Source: Limnomonas spitsbergensis
Lineage: Eukaryota; Chlorophyta; Chlorophyceae; Chlamydomonadales
Assembly: GCA_037349105.1 (NCBI GenBank)
Contig: JAYJMM010000114.1
Coordinates: 4,703,501-4,767,500 of the forward strand
Direction of reading: 5' to 3'
DNA: 64,000 bases
Below are positions 54,701 to 63,054 of the stretch, piece after piece (positions within the stretch are counted from its first letter, which is position 1; the number at the start of each line of letters is the position of its first letter). A model generated the notes under the pieces. The model was not told the origin of the DNA. It worked only from the letters and a program-made list of their open reading frames with translations, and did not search any database. A program made the translations under genes and the position numbers.

Positions 54701-57700
54701 ACCGGCCTATGGCCTCTAGGTAGCTGAATGGTAGGTGAAGCACCCGCAAATAGGCACGGAGTTGGAGCAAGGCTGCTCAAACACCCTTGCTGGCAGCATG
54801 GCTATCGCCAGGAGTGCTATGCCGATTGCAGTCATGAATTGCGTAGCTGAGTTTCAGACACCGTAAGTTCAAGGCAAATCCAGCTACTTTTACCGGTGAA
54901 GGACGGTAATTGCTCGCAAGCTTTCTGAATGACAGCGTAATCGCACAACATTGCTTTCGCCAGGCGTGGCGTTGTTTGTACATGGAGCAGCTGCACACTG
55001 TCGGACATGCTGGCCTTGATCTGTTTGCAATTTTGCATGCCTGCCCTGTCCGGCTGCCCCCTCTGCAGGCTGGCCTGGCAGACATGATGGCCATCACCAT
55101 GGGCCCTGAGCAGTACAATCCCTGTCCCTCTGCAGGCTTGATTGGTACATATACTAGCGTTGACGTGTTTTGCATACCTGCACTTCGCAGGCTGGACTGG
55201 TAGACATGCTGGCCTTTACCATGGGCCCTGAGCAGTACCACTCCCTGTCCCCCCCCCCCTGTAGGCTTGATTGGTACATATACTAGCGTTGACGTGTTTT
55301 GCATACCTGCACTTCGCAGGCTGGACTGGTAGACATGCTGGCCTTTACCATGGGCCCTGAGCAGTACCACTCCCTGTCCCCCCCCCCCTGTAGGCTTGAT
55401 TGGTACATATACTAGCGTTGACGTGTTTTGCATACCTGCACTTCGCAGGCTGGACTGGTAGACATGCTGGCCTTTACCATGGGCCCTGAGCAGTACCACT
55501 CCCTGTCCCCCCCCCCCTGTAGGCTTGATTGGTACATATACTAGCGTTGACGTGTTTTGCATACCTGCACTTCGCAGGCTGGACTGGTAGACATGCTGGC
55601 CTTTACCATGGGCCCTGAGCAGTACCACACCCTGTCCCCCCCCCTCTGTAGGCTTGATTGGTACATATACTAGCGTTGACGTGTTTTGCATACCTGCACT
55701 TCGCAGGCTGGACTGGTAGACATGCTGGCCTTTACCATGGGCCCTGAGCAGTACCACTCCCTGTCCCCCCCCCCCCTGTAGGCTTGATTAGTACATATAC
55801 TAGCGTTGACGTGTTTTGCATACCTGCACTTCGCAGGCTGGACTGGTAGACATGCTGGCCTTTACCATGGGCCCTGAGCAGTACCACTCCCTGTCCCCCC
55901 CCCCCCTGTAGGCTTGATTGGTACATATACTAGCGTTGACGTGTTTGCATACCTGCACTTCGCAGGCTGGACTGGTAGACATGCTGGCCTTTACCATGGG
56001 CCCTGAGCAGTACCACTCCCTGTCCCCCCCCCCCTGTAGGCTTGATTAGTACATATACTAGCGTTGACGTGTTTTGCATACCTGCACTTCGCAGGCTGGA
56101 CTGGTAGACATGCTGGCCTTTACCATGGGCCCTGAGCAGTACCACTCCCTGTCCCCCCCCCCCTGTAGGCTTGATTAGTACATATACTAGCGTTGACGTG
56201 TTTTGCATACCTGCACTTCGCAGGCTGGACTGGTAGACATGCTGGCCTTCACCGTGGGTGCCTTCATCCCGCTGCTGGTCGGGTCCTTCATTCCAGACGA
56301 GCGGTGAGGCCTAGGTGAAACACCAAGACGTACCGGTATGGCCGCTTGTTATGCAATTTTGAACGTGGAATGACAGTGTTGAATTGGTGTACCACAGCTG
56401 TCAGGACATTGTTTTGTGGCTGCCACGCTGTGCTGCCTGTCTCTCGACTGCTGGTGCCATCCTGATGCGCATCGACTCCTGCTTGACAAAGAACCAGACA
56501 TCCTCCGAGTGGCTGTGGCCCTCGGTCATCGATTACGTGTGTGTGCGCTGCTTTGTGGCTGTGATCCTGTGGCTCTTGAACGCTGTTGCATAACCCAGGT
56601 TATATCGTTGGCATCAGCAGCGGTGATCTCTTGCGCGCACGCTGCATTCTTTTGTGGCTGCAAATCTGTGCTACTCTGACTCATATGCCCACCCGCCACA
56701 CTACGCATGCCTGCTTACCCCTGCTGCTCCTCACTCTGCTCCTGAACGCCATTGCAGAACCCGGATTATCTCGGTGGCATCAGCAGCGGTGATCTCTTGC
56801 GCGCACGCTGCATTCTTTTGTTGCTGCGAATCTGTGCTGCCTCCTCTCTGACTCAATGTGCCCCCACCCCCACCGCCATGCATGCATGCCTGTTCACCCC
56901 TGGTGCTCCTCACTCTTCTCCTGAATGCCGTTGCAGAACCCGGATTATGTCGGTGGCATTATCAGCAGTGATCTCTTGCGCGCTGCTTGGCTTCTTGGCC
57001 GCGTTGCTGTCAGGGATCAAGGTGGCGGTCGGATCTGTCCGGGTGCTGGTGGTGGGAGTCATGACGCTTGCCGCGACTTGGGGTGAGATCTACACCCTGG
57101 GGGTAAAGTCTAGATTTTAAAGGTCAGATCTGGATCCTGGGGGTGAAATGTGGATCTCTGGGGTGAAATCTGTATCCTTGGGAAGAGATCTGGATCCTGG
57201 ACGTGAGATCTGGATCTTTGGTGTGAGATCTGGGTCATTGGATTAAGACGCGGGATCTGAGGTGTGTGAATGTGTGAATATGTGTGAATGCCTCGAGGTT
57301 GCAGACTTGCATGCAGTGTTTCGTGTAGGTGCGCACCGCCCCCCCCCCCCCTTCATCAGGCAGCTGGATAGAAAAACACCCTGAACCCTAAACCACCACC
57401 CCATTCAGCAGCCGCTGGATAGAAAGAAATAAAGCTACGCAATGTGAGGGGCGCATAGGTTAAGGGAACAGCAGAGCCTGGGCGGAAGGCACATTTGCGC
57501 CGTTACCGTGCCGCTGGATAACCATGGACCAACACTAGGTTGATGAAAGTGTGTACTTAGTGTGAACAAAGGGTGAACATGATCAGGGCGCACAGAGACT
57601 GCCCGGCCAGCTGCGCAATAGAGCCATGCCTGCTTACTGGATAACCATCGACCAACACTAGGTCGACGGAGACCCAACCTGGACCAGCCTACGGACGGTG

Positions 57701-57889
57701 GGCTATATGCAGCTGCACAGTTCCCCCCCAATCGTGACTCAGCTTCATGTCAGCTTCATGTCAGCTACAACCCGGCCTCCCGCCAGAGGCCCCACGTGTG
57801 GCCGGGCATGCTGCTTGGGTCGCCGGCCGGTATATACAGGTTTGGGACCTGTCGGGCCTCTGACGGCTGCTGGGGGCGGCTTGTTGTGA
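51798..57889 (+). CDS. Vacuolar iron transporter (VIT/CCC1) family protein, first exon not found
   Basis: Exons: 51798-51946, 52794-52951, 53934-54026, 56224-56303, 56937-57082 and 57840-57889 (TGA), with matching phases (2,1,0,0,2,1). The family moves Fe2+ or Mn2+ into vacuoles in exchange for protons. Exon 1 here carries the first two membrane helices (ALDGLLSVASVMLGVG, LAGVASWIAGALSMFLG) with the Asp of the N/L-D-G motif. Exons 2-3 encode the Glu-rich cytosolic metal-binding region (GEYASVAAQLDSEAADIEKE, YELTQIYVNRGL, VAEQLTAKDVIRAHARDELG). Exon 4 (AGLVDMLAFTVGAFIPLLVG) and exon 5 give the remaining helices. The last exon gives a short Gly-rich tail. The acceptor phase shows that at least one upstream exon with the start codon is missing from this model; it should lie before 51000. 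The metal-binding region separates it from nodulin-21-like VTL proteins, which lack it. Confidence 0.9.
51947..52280 (+). repeat. 23-bp donor array, 14 extra copies
   Basis: The exon end and donor GCATGTTCCTAG/GTGAGG is followed head to tail by 14 copies with a 23-bp period (GCATGTTCCTAGGTGAGGCA plus TCA). The first eight or so keep a full consensus donor. Later ones drift to TTGGGCGAGG. The true junction is placed at 51946/51947 by phase and by the conserved FLG/EYAS joint. Confidence 0.95.
52550..52635. repeat. GCATGC-rich short repeats
   Basis: Three units of about 30 bp built from TGCATGCATGCA plus AGAGTCACC. They are self-complementary and lie in the VIT intron before the exon at 52794. 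Confidence 0.8.
52965..53250 (+). repeat. Donor-edge copies downstream of the VIT exon at 52794
   Basis: Four or five copies of the exon end (GGGCTGTGCTTGGAAACTGC..GCACAG/GTGAGAAAGAGAGA) lie near 52988, 53037, 53090, 53172 and 53235. They keep the GCTGTGCTTG core and the AGAGAGAG intron start. Confidence 0.88.
53690..53830 (+). repeat. CATCCCGCAACATCC short repeats
   Basis: Eight or more degenerate 10-20 bp units of CATCCCGCAACATCCC lie upstream of the acceptor at 53932-53933. No exon sequence is evident in them. Confidence 0.7.
54027..54400 (+). repeat. Donor-edge copies downstream of the VIT exon at 53934
   Basis: Three degenerate copies of CCTCTTCAG/GTGAAAA and the following CAGGAGCAAGACAGGTGCC lie near 54135, 54250 and 54355. 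The last keeps GGCAAACTCTGTTCAG/ATGA, recognisable as the exon end. Confidence 0.78.
54640..54745 (+). repeat. Family B repeat fragment
   Basis: GACCAAGCAAACCATGACCG, GCCTATGGCC and GTAGCTGAATGGTAGGTGAA match the heads and tails at 22850 and 33300. It lies in the long VIT intron. A further fragment lies at 57655-57775, before the last VIT exon. Confidence 0.55.
55060..56223 (+). repeat. 129-bp acceptor array: eight near-identical copies of an exon edge
   Basis: Units start at 55191, 55320, 55449, 55578, 55708, 55838, 55966 and 56095. A diverged unit lies near 55069, and the true exon begins at 56224. Every unit carries TGCACTTCGCAG/GCTGGACT, then GTAGACATGCTGGCCTT, as in the exon. It then diverges into CCATGGGCCCTGAGCAGTAC, a poly-C run and CTGTAGGCTTGATTGG. 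Identity among the units is very high, implying recent amplification or homogenisation. The phase and the conserved NPLQ/AGLVDMLAF joint mark 56224 as the real start. A long minus-strand repetitive open frame is a shadow of this array. Confidence 0.96.
56360..56936 (+). repeat. Acceptor-edge copies upstream of the VIT exon at 56937
   Basis: Two clear copies of the exon 5' edge (GCAGAACCCGGATTAT.TCGG, GGTGATCTCTTGCGCGC) lie at about 56587-56680 and 56753-56850. A degenerate relative lies near 56400-56450. The copy at 56757 retains CATTGCAG/AACCCGG, almost identical to the true junction. Confidence 0.9.
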
Positions 57890-58060
57890 AGGTGGCCTCA
57901 ATTTTTTTTACCCTAAACCATAAACCCTAACTAGAAAATGAGCAGTGTAGCAGCAGGGCATGCTGCACCGATAGCCCATTACTCCGCGTGATGTAGCCTA
58001 AGCGCCTTCAAAGGATATCATTGGACTGCTCTGCCATCTGAGGTGCAAATTGGGGATCTC
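57890..58060. other. Region just downstream of VIT
   Basis: Presumed 3' untranslated and intergenic sequence with CCCTAAACCATAAACCC near 57911. Nothing else is recognised. Confidence 0.35.
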
Positions 58061-58435
58061 TTGCGCGCAGGTGCCGGGTATGCTTTCTCGTCCGTCGAGC
58101 CGGGCTTATGAGGCAGCGCGGTCGAGGACGGCGCGCGCACTTCGTCACGTGACAATCGACTCTTACTTGACGTTGGGTACTTGGCTGTGCCGTCTCGTTC
58201 GTCGATCCGCGGCTGTTTGAGGGCGGTGCGGTAGAGGACGGTGCCGGTGCGCACTTCTTTACGTGACCATGGACTTCTGACTTAGAGTGTGCTGTCTCGT
58301 TCGTCAAGCCAGGTATATGAGGCTGTCGGATCGAGGACGGCGCGCACTCCGTCACGTGGCTTATAACTTCGAACTCATGGGGGTAATGAGGCTGTCGGAT
58401 CTAGGACGGTGCGCAATTCGGCGTTGACTTTTGAC
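58060..58435. repeat. Tandem repeat of about 110 bp with CACGTG sites
   Basis: Three to four units share TCTCGTTCGTCGA, GAGGACGG and GCGCACT..GTCACGTG. Two units keep the palindrome CACGTG (near 58145 and 58352), a G-box/E-box core; one reads TACGTGAC. Regulatory activity is not shown by sequence alone. Confidence 0.7.
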
Positions 58436-58500
58436 TGGAGCACCAGAAGGGTCCCAGCTGGCACACTCACTCAATTCAAGTCATTGACGTCACACCTTGC

Positions 58501-58659
58501 CATTCCAGTCAATAACGTTACACCTCTGGGCCCGCTCAAAGCTCGGCCGCGTGGGCGCCCAACTGTTCAGAAGGGAGTAAAGAAGGAACTAAAAGGAAGA
58601 GAGGGAGAAAGGAACAAAAGGAGAGGCCGGGAAGGCAACGAAGACCAAGTCATTCCAGT
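58501..58659 (+). mobile_element. DR-A single unit with 9-bp target duplication
   Basis: CATTCCAGT at 58501-58509 is repeated at 58651-58659. The insert 58510-58650 begins CAATAACGTTACACC, exactly like the dimer at 2345, and ends GACCAAGT. Its A/G-rich body matches 2390-2489 over about 140 bp. Confidence 0.75.
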
Positions 58660-58786
58660 GTGAAGTTGTGTGGCGTTTCCTTTTGAAGAAGGGTGGGGAA
58701 TGCAACTCAAGCCGTGACTCAAGCCGTGCTCCGGCGTTTTCTTTCTCCCTCCTCTGTTTTATTATGCCTGCTTCAGAGGGAAGTCC

Positions 58787-59770
58787 ATGACGTTACACCA
58801 CTGGGCCATGCTGCAAAGCTCGGCCGCAAAGTGCAGGCCTCAAGCTCAACGAGCCTGTGGCTTTTCCTGCCACGTGAATTTGAACAGCTCTGCAGAGCAT
58901 CACATTTGATGGAAGGAACAGAAGCCCGCAAACCGGTGAACAGAACAGTCGAGTCTATCTCCAGAGCTTAATAGTATTTGTGCCCTAGCATGCCAGGGGG
59001 GGCTTGCACTGAAGTTTGAGGAGCAGTGCCTGCTGTTGATGACATTAAAAACCTCTGGGCCCTGCTTAAATAAAGCCCTGCCACTTCGGCAATGTTGATG
59101 TGATGGAGTGTGCAAGCACCTAACGACGTTTTCTTGGCGGTGTCAGGTGCTGTGAACGAGGCCTGGGGTGCCTAGCACAGCCAATGACGTTGCACCTCTG
59201 GGCCCTGCTCAAAAAGCTTGGCTACGCGGGTGCCCAACGGATCGGTTTGGGGGGAAGGAGAGAACTGAAGTGCCACCTGAACGGATCGTTTGTTTGCATA
59301 CAGACGGAGATACACGATACCAGTGTAGCACACTGGTTAATGACGTTACATTTCTGGGCCCTTTTTAAACAAAGCTCGGCCACGGCCAATGCCGTTAAAG
59401 CATAGCGGTGTTGTTGAACCTCATAAAGACAACGAGTGGTACTTCTGGAGATAAGCTAGGTACCTGAATCTCTCCCCACTTTCTGTTTTCCCCCGCTTGA
59501 GGCTCCGATCTTGGACCTGCCATTTACTAGGGGGGGCTATTCAGGTAGTCCAAGACTTCATACCTCTGGGCCATGCACAAGAAAGCTCTGCCGCATGGGC
59601 GCCCAACTGTTCAGATATGAGAAAATAGAAACTCCGGGGCAATTCAGGTAGTGAGCCTGGGTAAGGGCGCAGCCAAGTCGGTCATCTGCACTCGTTTAAG
59701 AATAAAGCAGACAGTCAGGCGCCCAGGAGGCCAAGTTACCCCATGGCCGAGAGGTGTAACGTCATTGGCT
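58787..59770. repeat. Cluster of DR-A fragments
   Basis: Core fragments lie at about 58787-58835 (+), 59038-59090 (+), 59182-59245 (+), 59338-59395 (+), 59555-59640 (+) and 59716-59768 (-). All carry TGACGTTACACCTCTGGGCC or a close form. Most lack the A/G-rich body. A degenerate relative may lie at 60045-60120. Confidence 0.7.
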
Positions 59771-60530
59771 CGATCAAGAATAAGGTAGGGAACGTAAAGC
59801 AGCAGATATTTATTATGCCAGCGTCACCTCTCAACTCACACTAAATTGCGTATTTGGTTAAGCTAGCGGCCCATGAAACTCAATGCACGCAATGAGACAG
59901 ATGCCCGGGGGGGGAAATGATTGACATGGAACATATCATTACCAAGAGTACATGTATAGAGCAAAGAAAGCAGGGCCCTGACCTAGCTTTCCTACCACCA
60001 AGCTGTGGTGCCAACCAAGCCTTCCATACAATCAAGCTGTGGGGTGATGTCCATGGCAAAACAGCTCTGGATCCTCCCCCCAAAGGGGCTCGGCTGCGTG
60101 GCAACCAACTTATCGGTTGAGTTGACTGTAGGGTTACGTGTATGCACCTAATATAAACCACATGGAAAGCTCATCAGCCAATCTAAAAGACAGACGTGGG
60201 TAGAAACAGGAAATGTACAGGTCCTCCTATGAAATTCGTACAAATTCAAATAAAGGAGGAGGACACCGGTTTCAAAGGCTCACTCGTTTAAAGATACAGC
60301 ACGATAGGGCACACTGGGAAATAAAAAACCTCTCGGAGCGGTGGTCACGTCGTTGCTATGTCCTTCTTTGAGGCTCTTTCCTACATTCATGCATGTGAAA
60401 ATATGTAGGCTAGGCCAAGCTTATTGACTGCCGAAAGTGGCTTCAGAAATATCTTCCATGTGGATATTTCAACCGTTGACGGGCTTAATCCTCTCGGACT
60501 GTATCCTCATCGGGGACCTAGCCTAGTCCT
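59771..60530. other. Intergenic stretch, nothing recognised
   Basis: Apart from the possible DR-A relative near 60045-60120, no exon or repeat is recognised here. Confidence 0.35.
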
Positions 60531-60534
60531 CATA

Positions 60535-60755
60535 CACAGGTACAGCAAAAAGGCGTATACACACATGGGTCCAGCTGACCGGCTCAGAATTCAAACCCTG
60601 GAATATTCAAAATTTGAAAGTGTGTACACACATGGGGCCAGCTCAGAATCTTATATTCAAAACCTGACAGATTCAAAAATAACAGGGGTGTACATACATG
60701 GGGCCAGCTCAGAACCATACATTCAAAACCTGTCAGATTCGAAATTCGAATCATA
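60535..60755 (+). repeat. Three units of about 68 bp
   Basis: Each unit holds ACACATGGGGCCAGCTCAGA, then ATTCAAAACCTG and AGATTCAAAA. They produce a 110-codon open frame with a repeated SKFESVYTHGA pattern, which is probably not a gene. Confidence 0.8.
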
Positions 60756-61224
60756 ACTGAAGCGCCGTAGCGCCGTGATGACCTTCAGCGTCCCCGCGAA
60801 TCGCGGCAACCTAACAGAAAAAGAAACAGGGAAGCACAACGCGGTCATTGCAAATGACAGTAATCATACCAGAATCACACGCGAGATCATACCAGAATCA
60901 CACTTGTGATCATAACATAGTCACACTTGTGCATTGTTGCTTTTACCCTCACAGATCTAGATCCCACTTTTGTATAGCAAGTAACAGAAACCAGACGAAA
61001 GGATTAAACGTCAACAGGCACTGTTGATGTACAATTCTACAGCTCTTGCTCAAGCAGCAGATTCCCCAGAGCCCCTCCCAGAAGAGACAGAAAGTCACTC
61101 CCAAAACTAAGTCAATTCCCTCGAGAGCATCCAGCGATGGTAAGCAACATGCAAACGGGTGGAGAGCGAGAGGAGTCATGCAGACCTCTGTCTGAACACC
61201 TAATATTTCACCAAGGTGTGGAGT

Positions 61225-61380
61225 CGGCCTGGCGGTCCACGCTGTCCACTGGATCATGTCCCTGCTATCCACTGGAAATATTCCGAGCGATCCACTGGCA
61301 TGCAGCTGTGCAATTCACTGGAAATAGGGTGAGCTGTCCACTGGAGTATGTCTACACCGTCCACTGGAAAAAGTCCACGT
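61225..61380 (+). repeat. GTCCACTGGA minisatellite
   Basis: Six or seven degenerate units of 20-30 bp built around TCCACTGGA(A/T). It lies in the presumed intron or 3' flank of the minus-strand gene at 62.3 kb. Confidence 0.75.
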
Positions 61381-61489
61381 TGTCGCAACATTTATCGTGC
61401 ACCAGCCATATTATGCGGGCAGCGGGCGGAGTCATCTTCAAGCTCAGGAAATGTCTGAATGGGGGGAGATCCAGGGTTAAGCGAGTGGG

Positions 61490-62280
61490 AAAGAGAGAGA
61501 TATAGGGTTCAGCGAGTGGAGGAGAGAGAGATCTAGGGTTCTGTGAGTGGGAAAGATATGTATACCGGTATATATATATAGATATGTAGCTCGATATTTA
61601 GTGTCAAGCGAGCAGGGAAGATAGAGATCTAGGGTTAAGTAAGTGGGGAAGAGAGAGAAATAGGGTTAAGCAAGTGGGGAAGAGAGAGATCTAGGGTTAA
61701 GCAAGTGGGGGGGAGAGAGATCTAGGGTCTAGCGAGTGTGGGGTAGAGAGATATAGGGTTCTGTGAGTGAGGGGGGAGAGATCTAGGGTTAAGCGAGTGG
61801 GAAAGAGAGAGATATAGGGTCTAGCGAGTATGGGGGGAGAGATCTAGGGTCTAACGAGCGGGGAAGAGAGAGATCTAGGGTCTAGCAAGTGGGGAAGAGA
61901 GAGATCTAGGGTCCAGCGATTGGAAAGAGCGAGATTTAGGGTTAAGCAAGTGGGGGAGAGAGAGATCTAGGGTTTAGCATGTGGGGGAGAGAGAGATCTA
62001 GGGTCTAGCGAGTGGGGGAGAGAGAGATCTAGGGTCTAGCGAGTGGGGAAGAGAGAGATCTAGGATCTAGCGAGTGGGAAGAGAGTGATCTAGGGTCTAG
62101 CGAGTGGGGAAGAGAGAGATCTAGGATCTAGCGAGTGAGGAAGAAAATGATCTAGGGTCTAGCGAGTGGGGAAGAGAGATTTAGAGTCTAGCGAGTGGGA
62201 AAGAGAGATATAGAGTTAGTGACTAGGCGAGTGGGAAAGAGAGAGATATAGGCTTAAGTGACTGGTTCAGGGTTTAGAGT
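61490..62280. repeat. Minisatellite of GAGAGAGATCTAGGGT and AGCGAGTGGGG
   Basis: About 24 units of 30-35 bp alternate GTGGGGAAGAGAGAGATCTA and GGGTCTAGCGA. The array sits on the intron side of the minus-strand exon ending at 62312. A short AT microsatellite lies at about 61558-61585. No exon sequence is evident in the units. Confidence 0.9.
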
Positions 62281-62311
62281 GTTGGGTCTAGCTCAAGTTG
62301 TGAGGGCTCAC

Positions 62312-62914
62312 CATACAGTCCACGTCCGCGATAATGTTGATGCTGGCCGGCCCCTTGCTGGCCCTCCGGCAGTCCAACACGGTCGGTGTGCTGGAGAACT
62401 TGGCCTTTAGCTTGGACAAGAAACTGTGGCTGTAGGTATCCATGAAAAAAGCCATTGATGGGTGAGATGCGAACTTGGGTTAAGAGAGCATTGTTCATTT
62501 AGGGTGCTAGAGAACATGGTTCATTTTAGGATGCTAGAGAACTTGGCCTTCAGCTTGGGCAGGAAGCTGTGGCTGTAGGCATCGATGAAAAAGGCCGTTG
62601 ATGGGTGAGATGCAAACTTGGATTAGAGAACATGGTCCATTTTAGGGTGCTAGAGAACGTGGCCTTCAGCTTGGGCAGGAAGCGTTCCGGCTGCAAGCAT
62701 CCACTAACAAGACCACATGGTTGGCAAGGGAACATGAGGTACAGTAGAACACTACTTATTGTGGGGTGCTAAAGATCTTGCCCACCTGCCGCTCCTTTTC
62801 TTTGACTGCGCGGTGCACAGTGCCACCATGTCGGGGAAGGAGCTGTACATGGGAGGCAGCAGGTCGATGACAATGACCAAGATGTCATCCACCAGCCGCG
62901 TCTCAAACACGTGC
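62312..62914 (-). CDS. Unrecognised protein, two exons of a partial gene
   Basis: Minus-strand exons 62914-62786 and 62429-62312 join in phase 2 by GT-AG and give about 81 residues, with a donor at 62311 for a further exon. Visible segments are VFETRLVDDILVIVIDLLPP, MYSSFPDMVALCTAQSKKRS, FLSKLKAKFSSTPTVLDCRR and GPASINIIADVDCM. A hydrophobic strand followed by DLLPP and a second INIIADVDC strand suggests an alpha/beta fold. I do not recognise the family. Both exons have edge copies on their acceptor sides, which supports them as real exons. The gene continues upstream, probably beyond the window, and downstream below 62312. Confidence 0.6.
62520..62745 (-). repeat. Acceptor-edge copies of the minus-strand exon at 62429
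   Basis: Two copies of the exon 5' edge (forward GAGAACTTGGCCTTCAGCTT, GGGCAGGAAGCTGTGGCTGT) lie at about 62530-62600 and 62650-62705, upstream on the minus strand. The first keeps the acceptor and the GATGAAAAAGGCCGTTGATG intron sequence. A separate degenerate copy of the other exon's edge lies at 62965-63045. Confidence 0.88.
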
Positions 62915-63054
62915 CTGGGCATGGCGGCAGAGAACGGAGAAGGGTTTGGGGTTTAGGGATCCTAAACTATATCGATGATGATGACTGTAATGTCATCGAC
63001 CAACCTCATCCCTCCCTGTCTGGGGAGGGCGGCAGAGAATGAGAGTCAATCACC

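Noticed and set aside
54777..55757. 326-codon minus-strand open frame with near-identical 43-residue repeats
   Set aside because: It is the antisense reading of the 129-bp acceptor array. The unit length of 129 bp is a multiple of three, which keeps the frame open. No gene signals.
60424..60756. 110-codon plus-strand frame with repeated YTHGA motif
   Set aside because: Three tandem 68-bp units explain the repeated residues. No splice or homology support.
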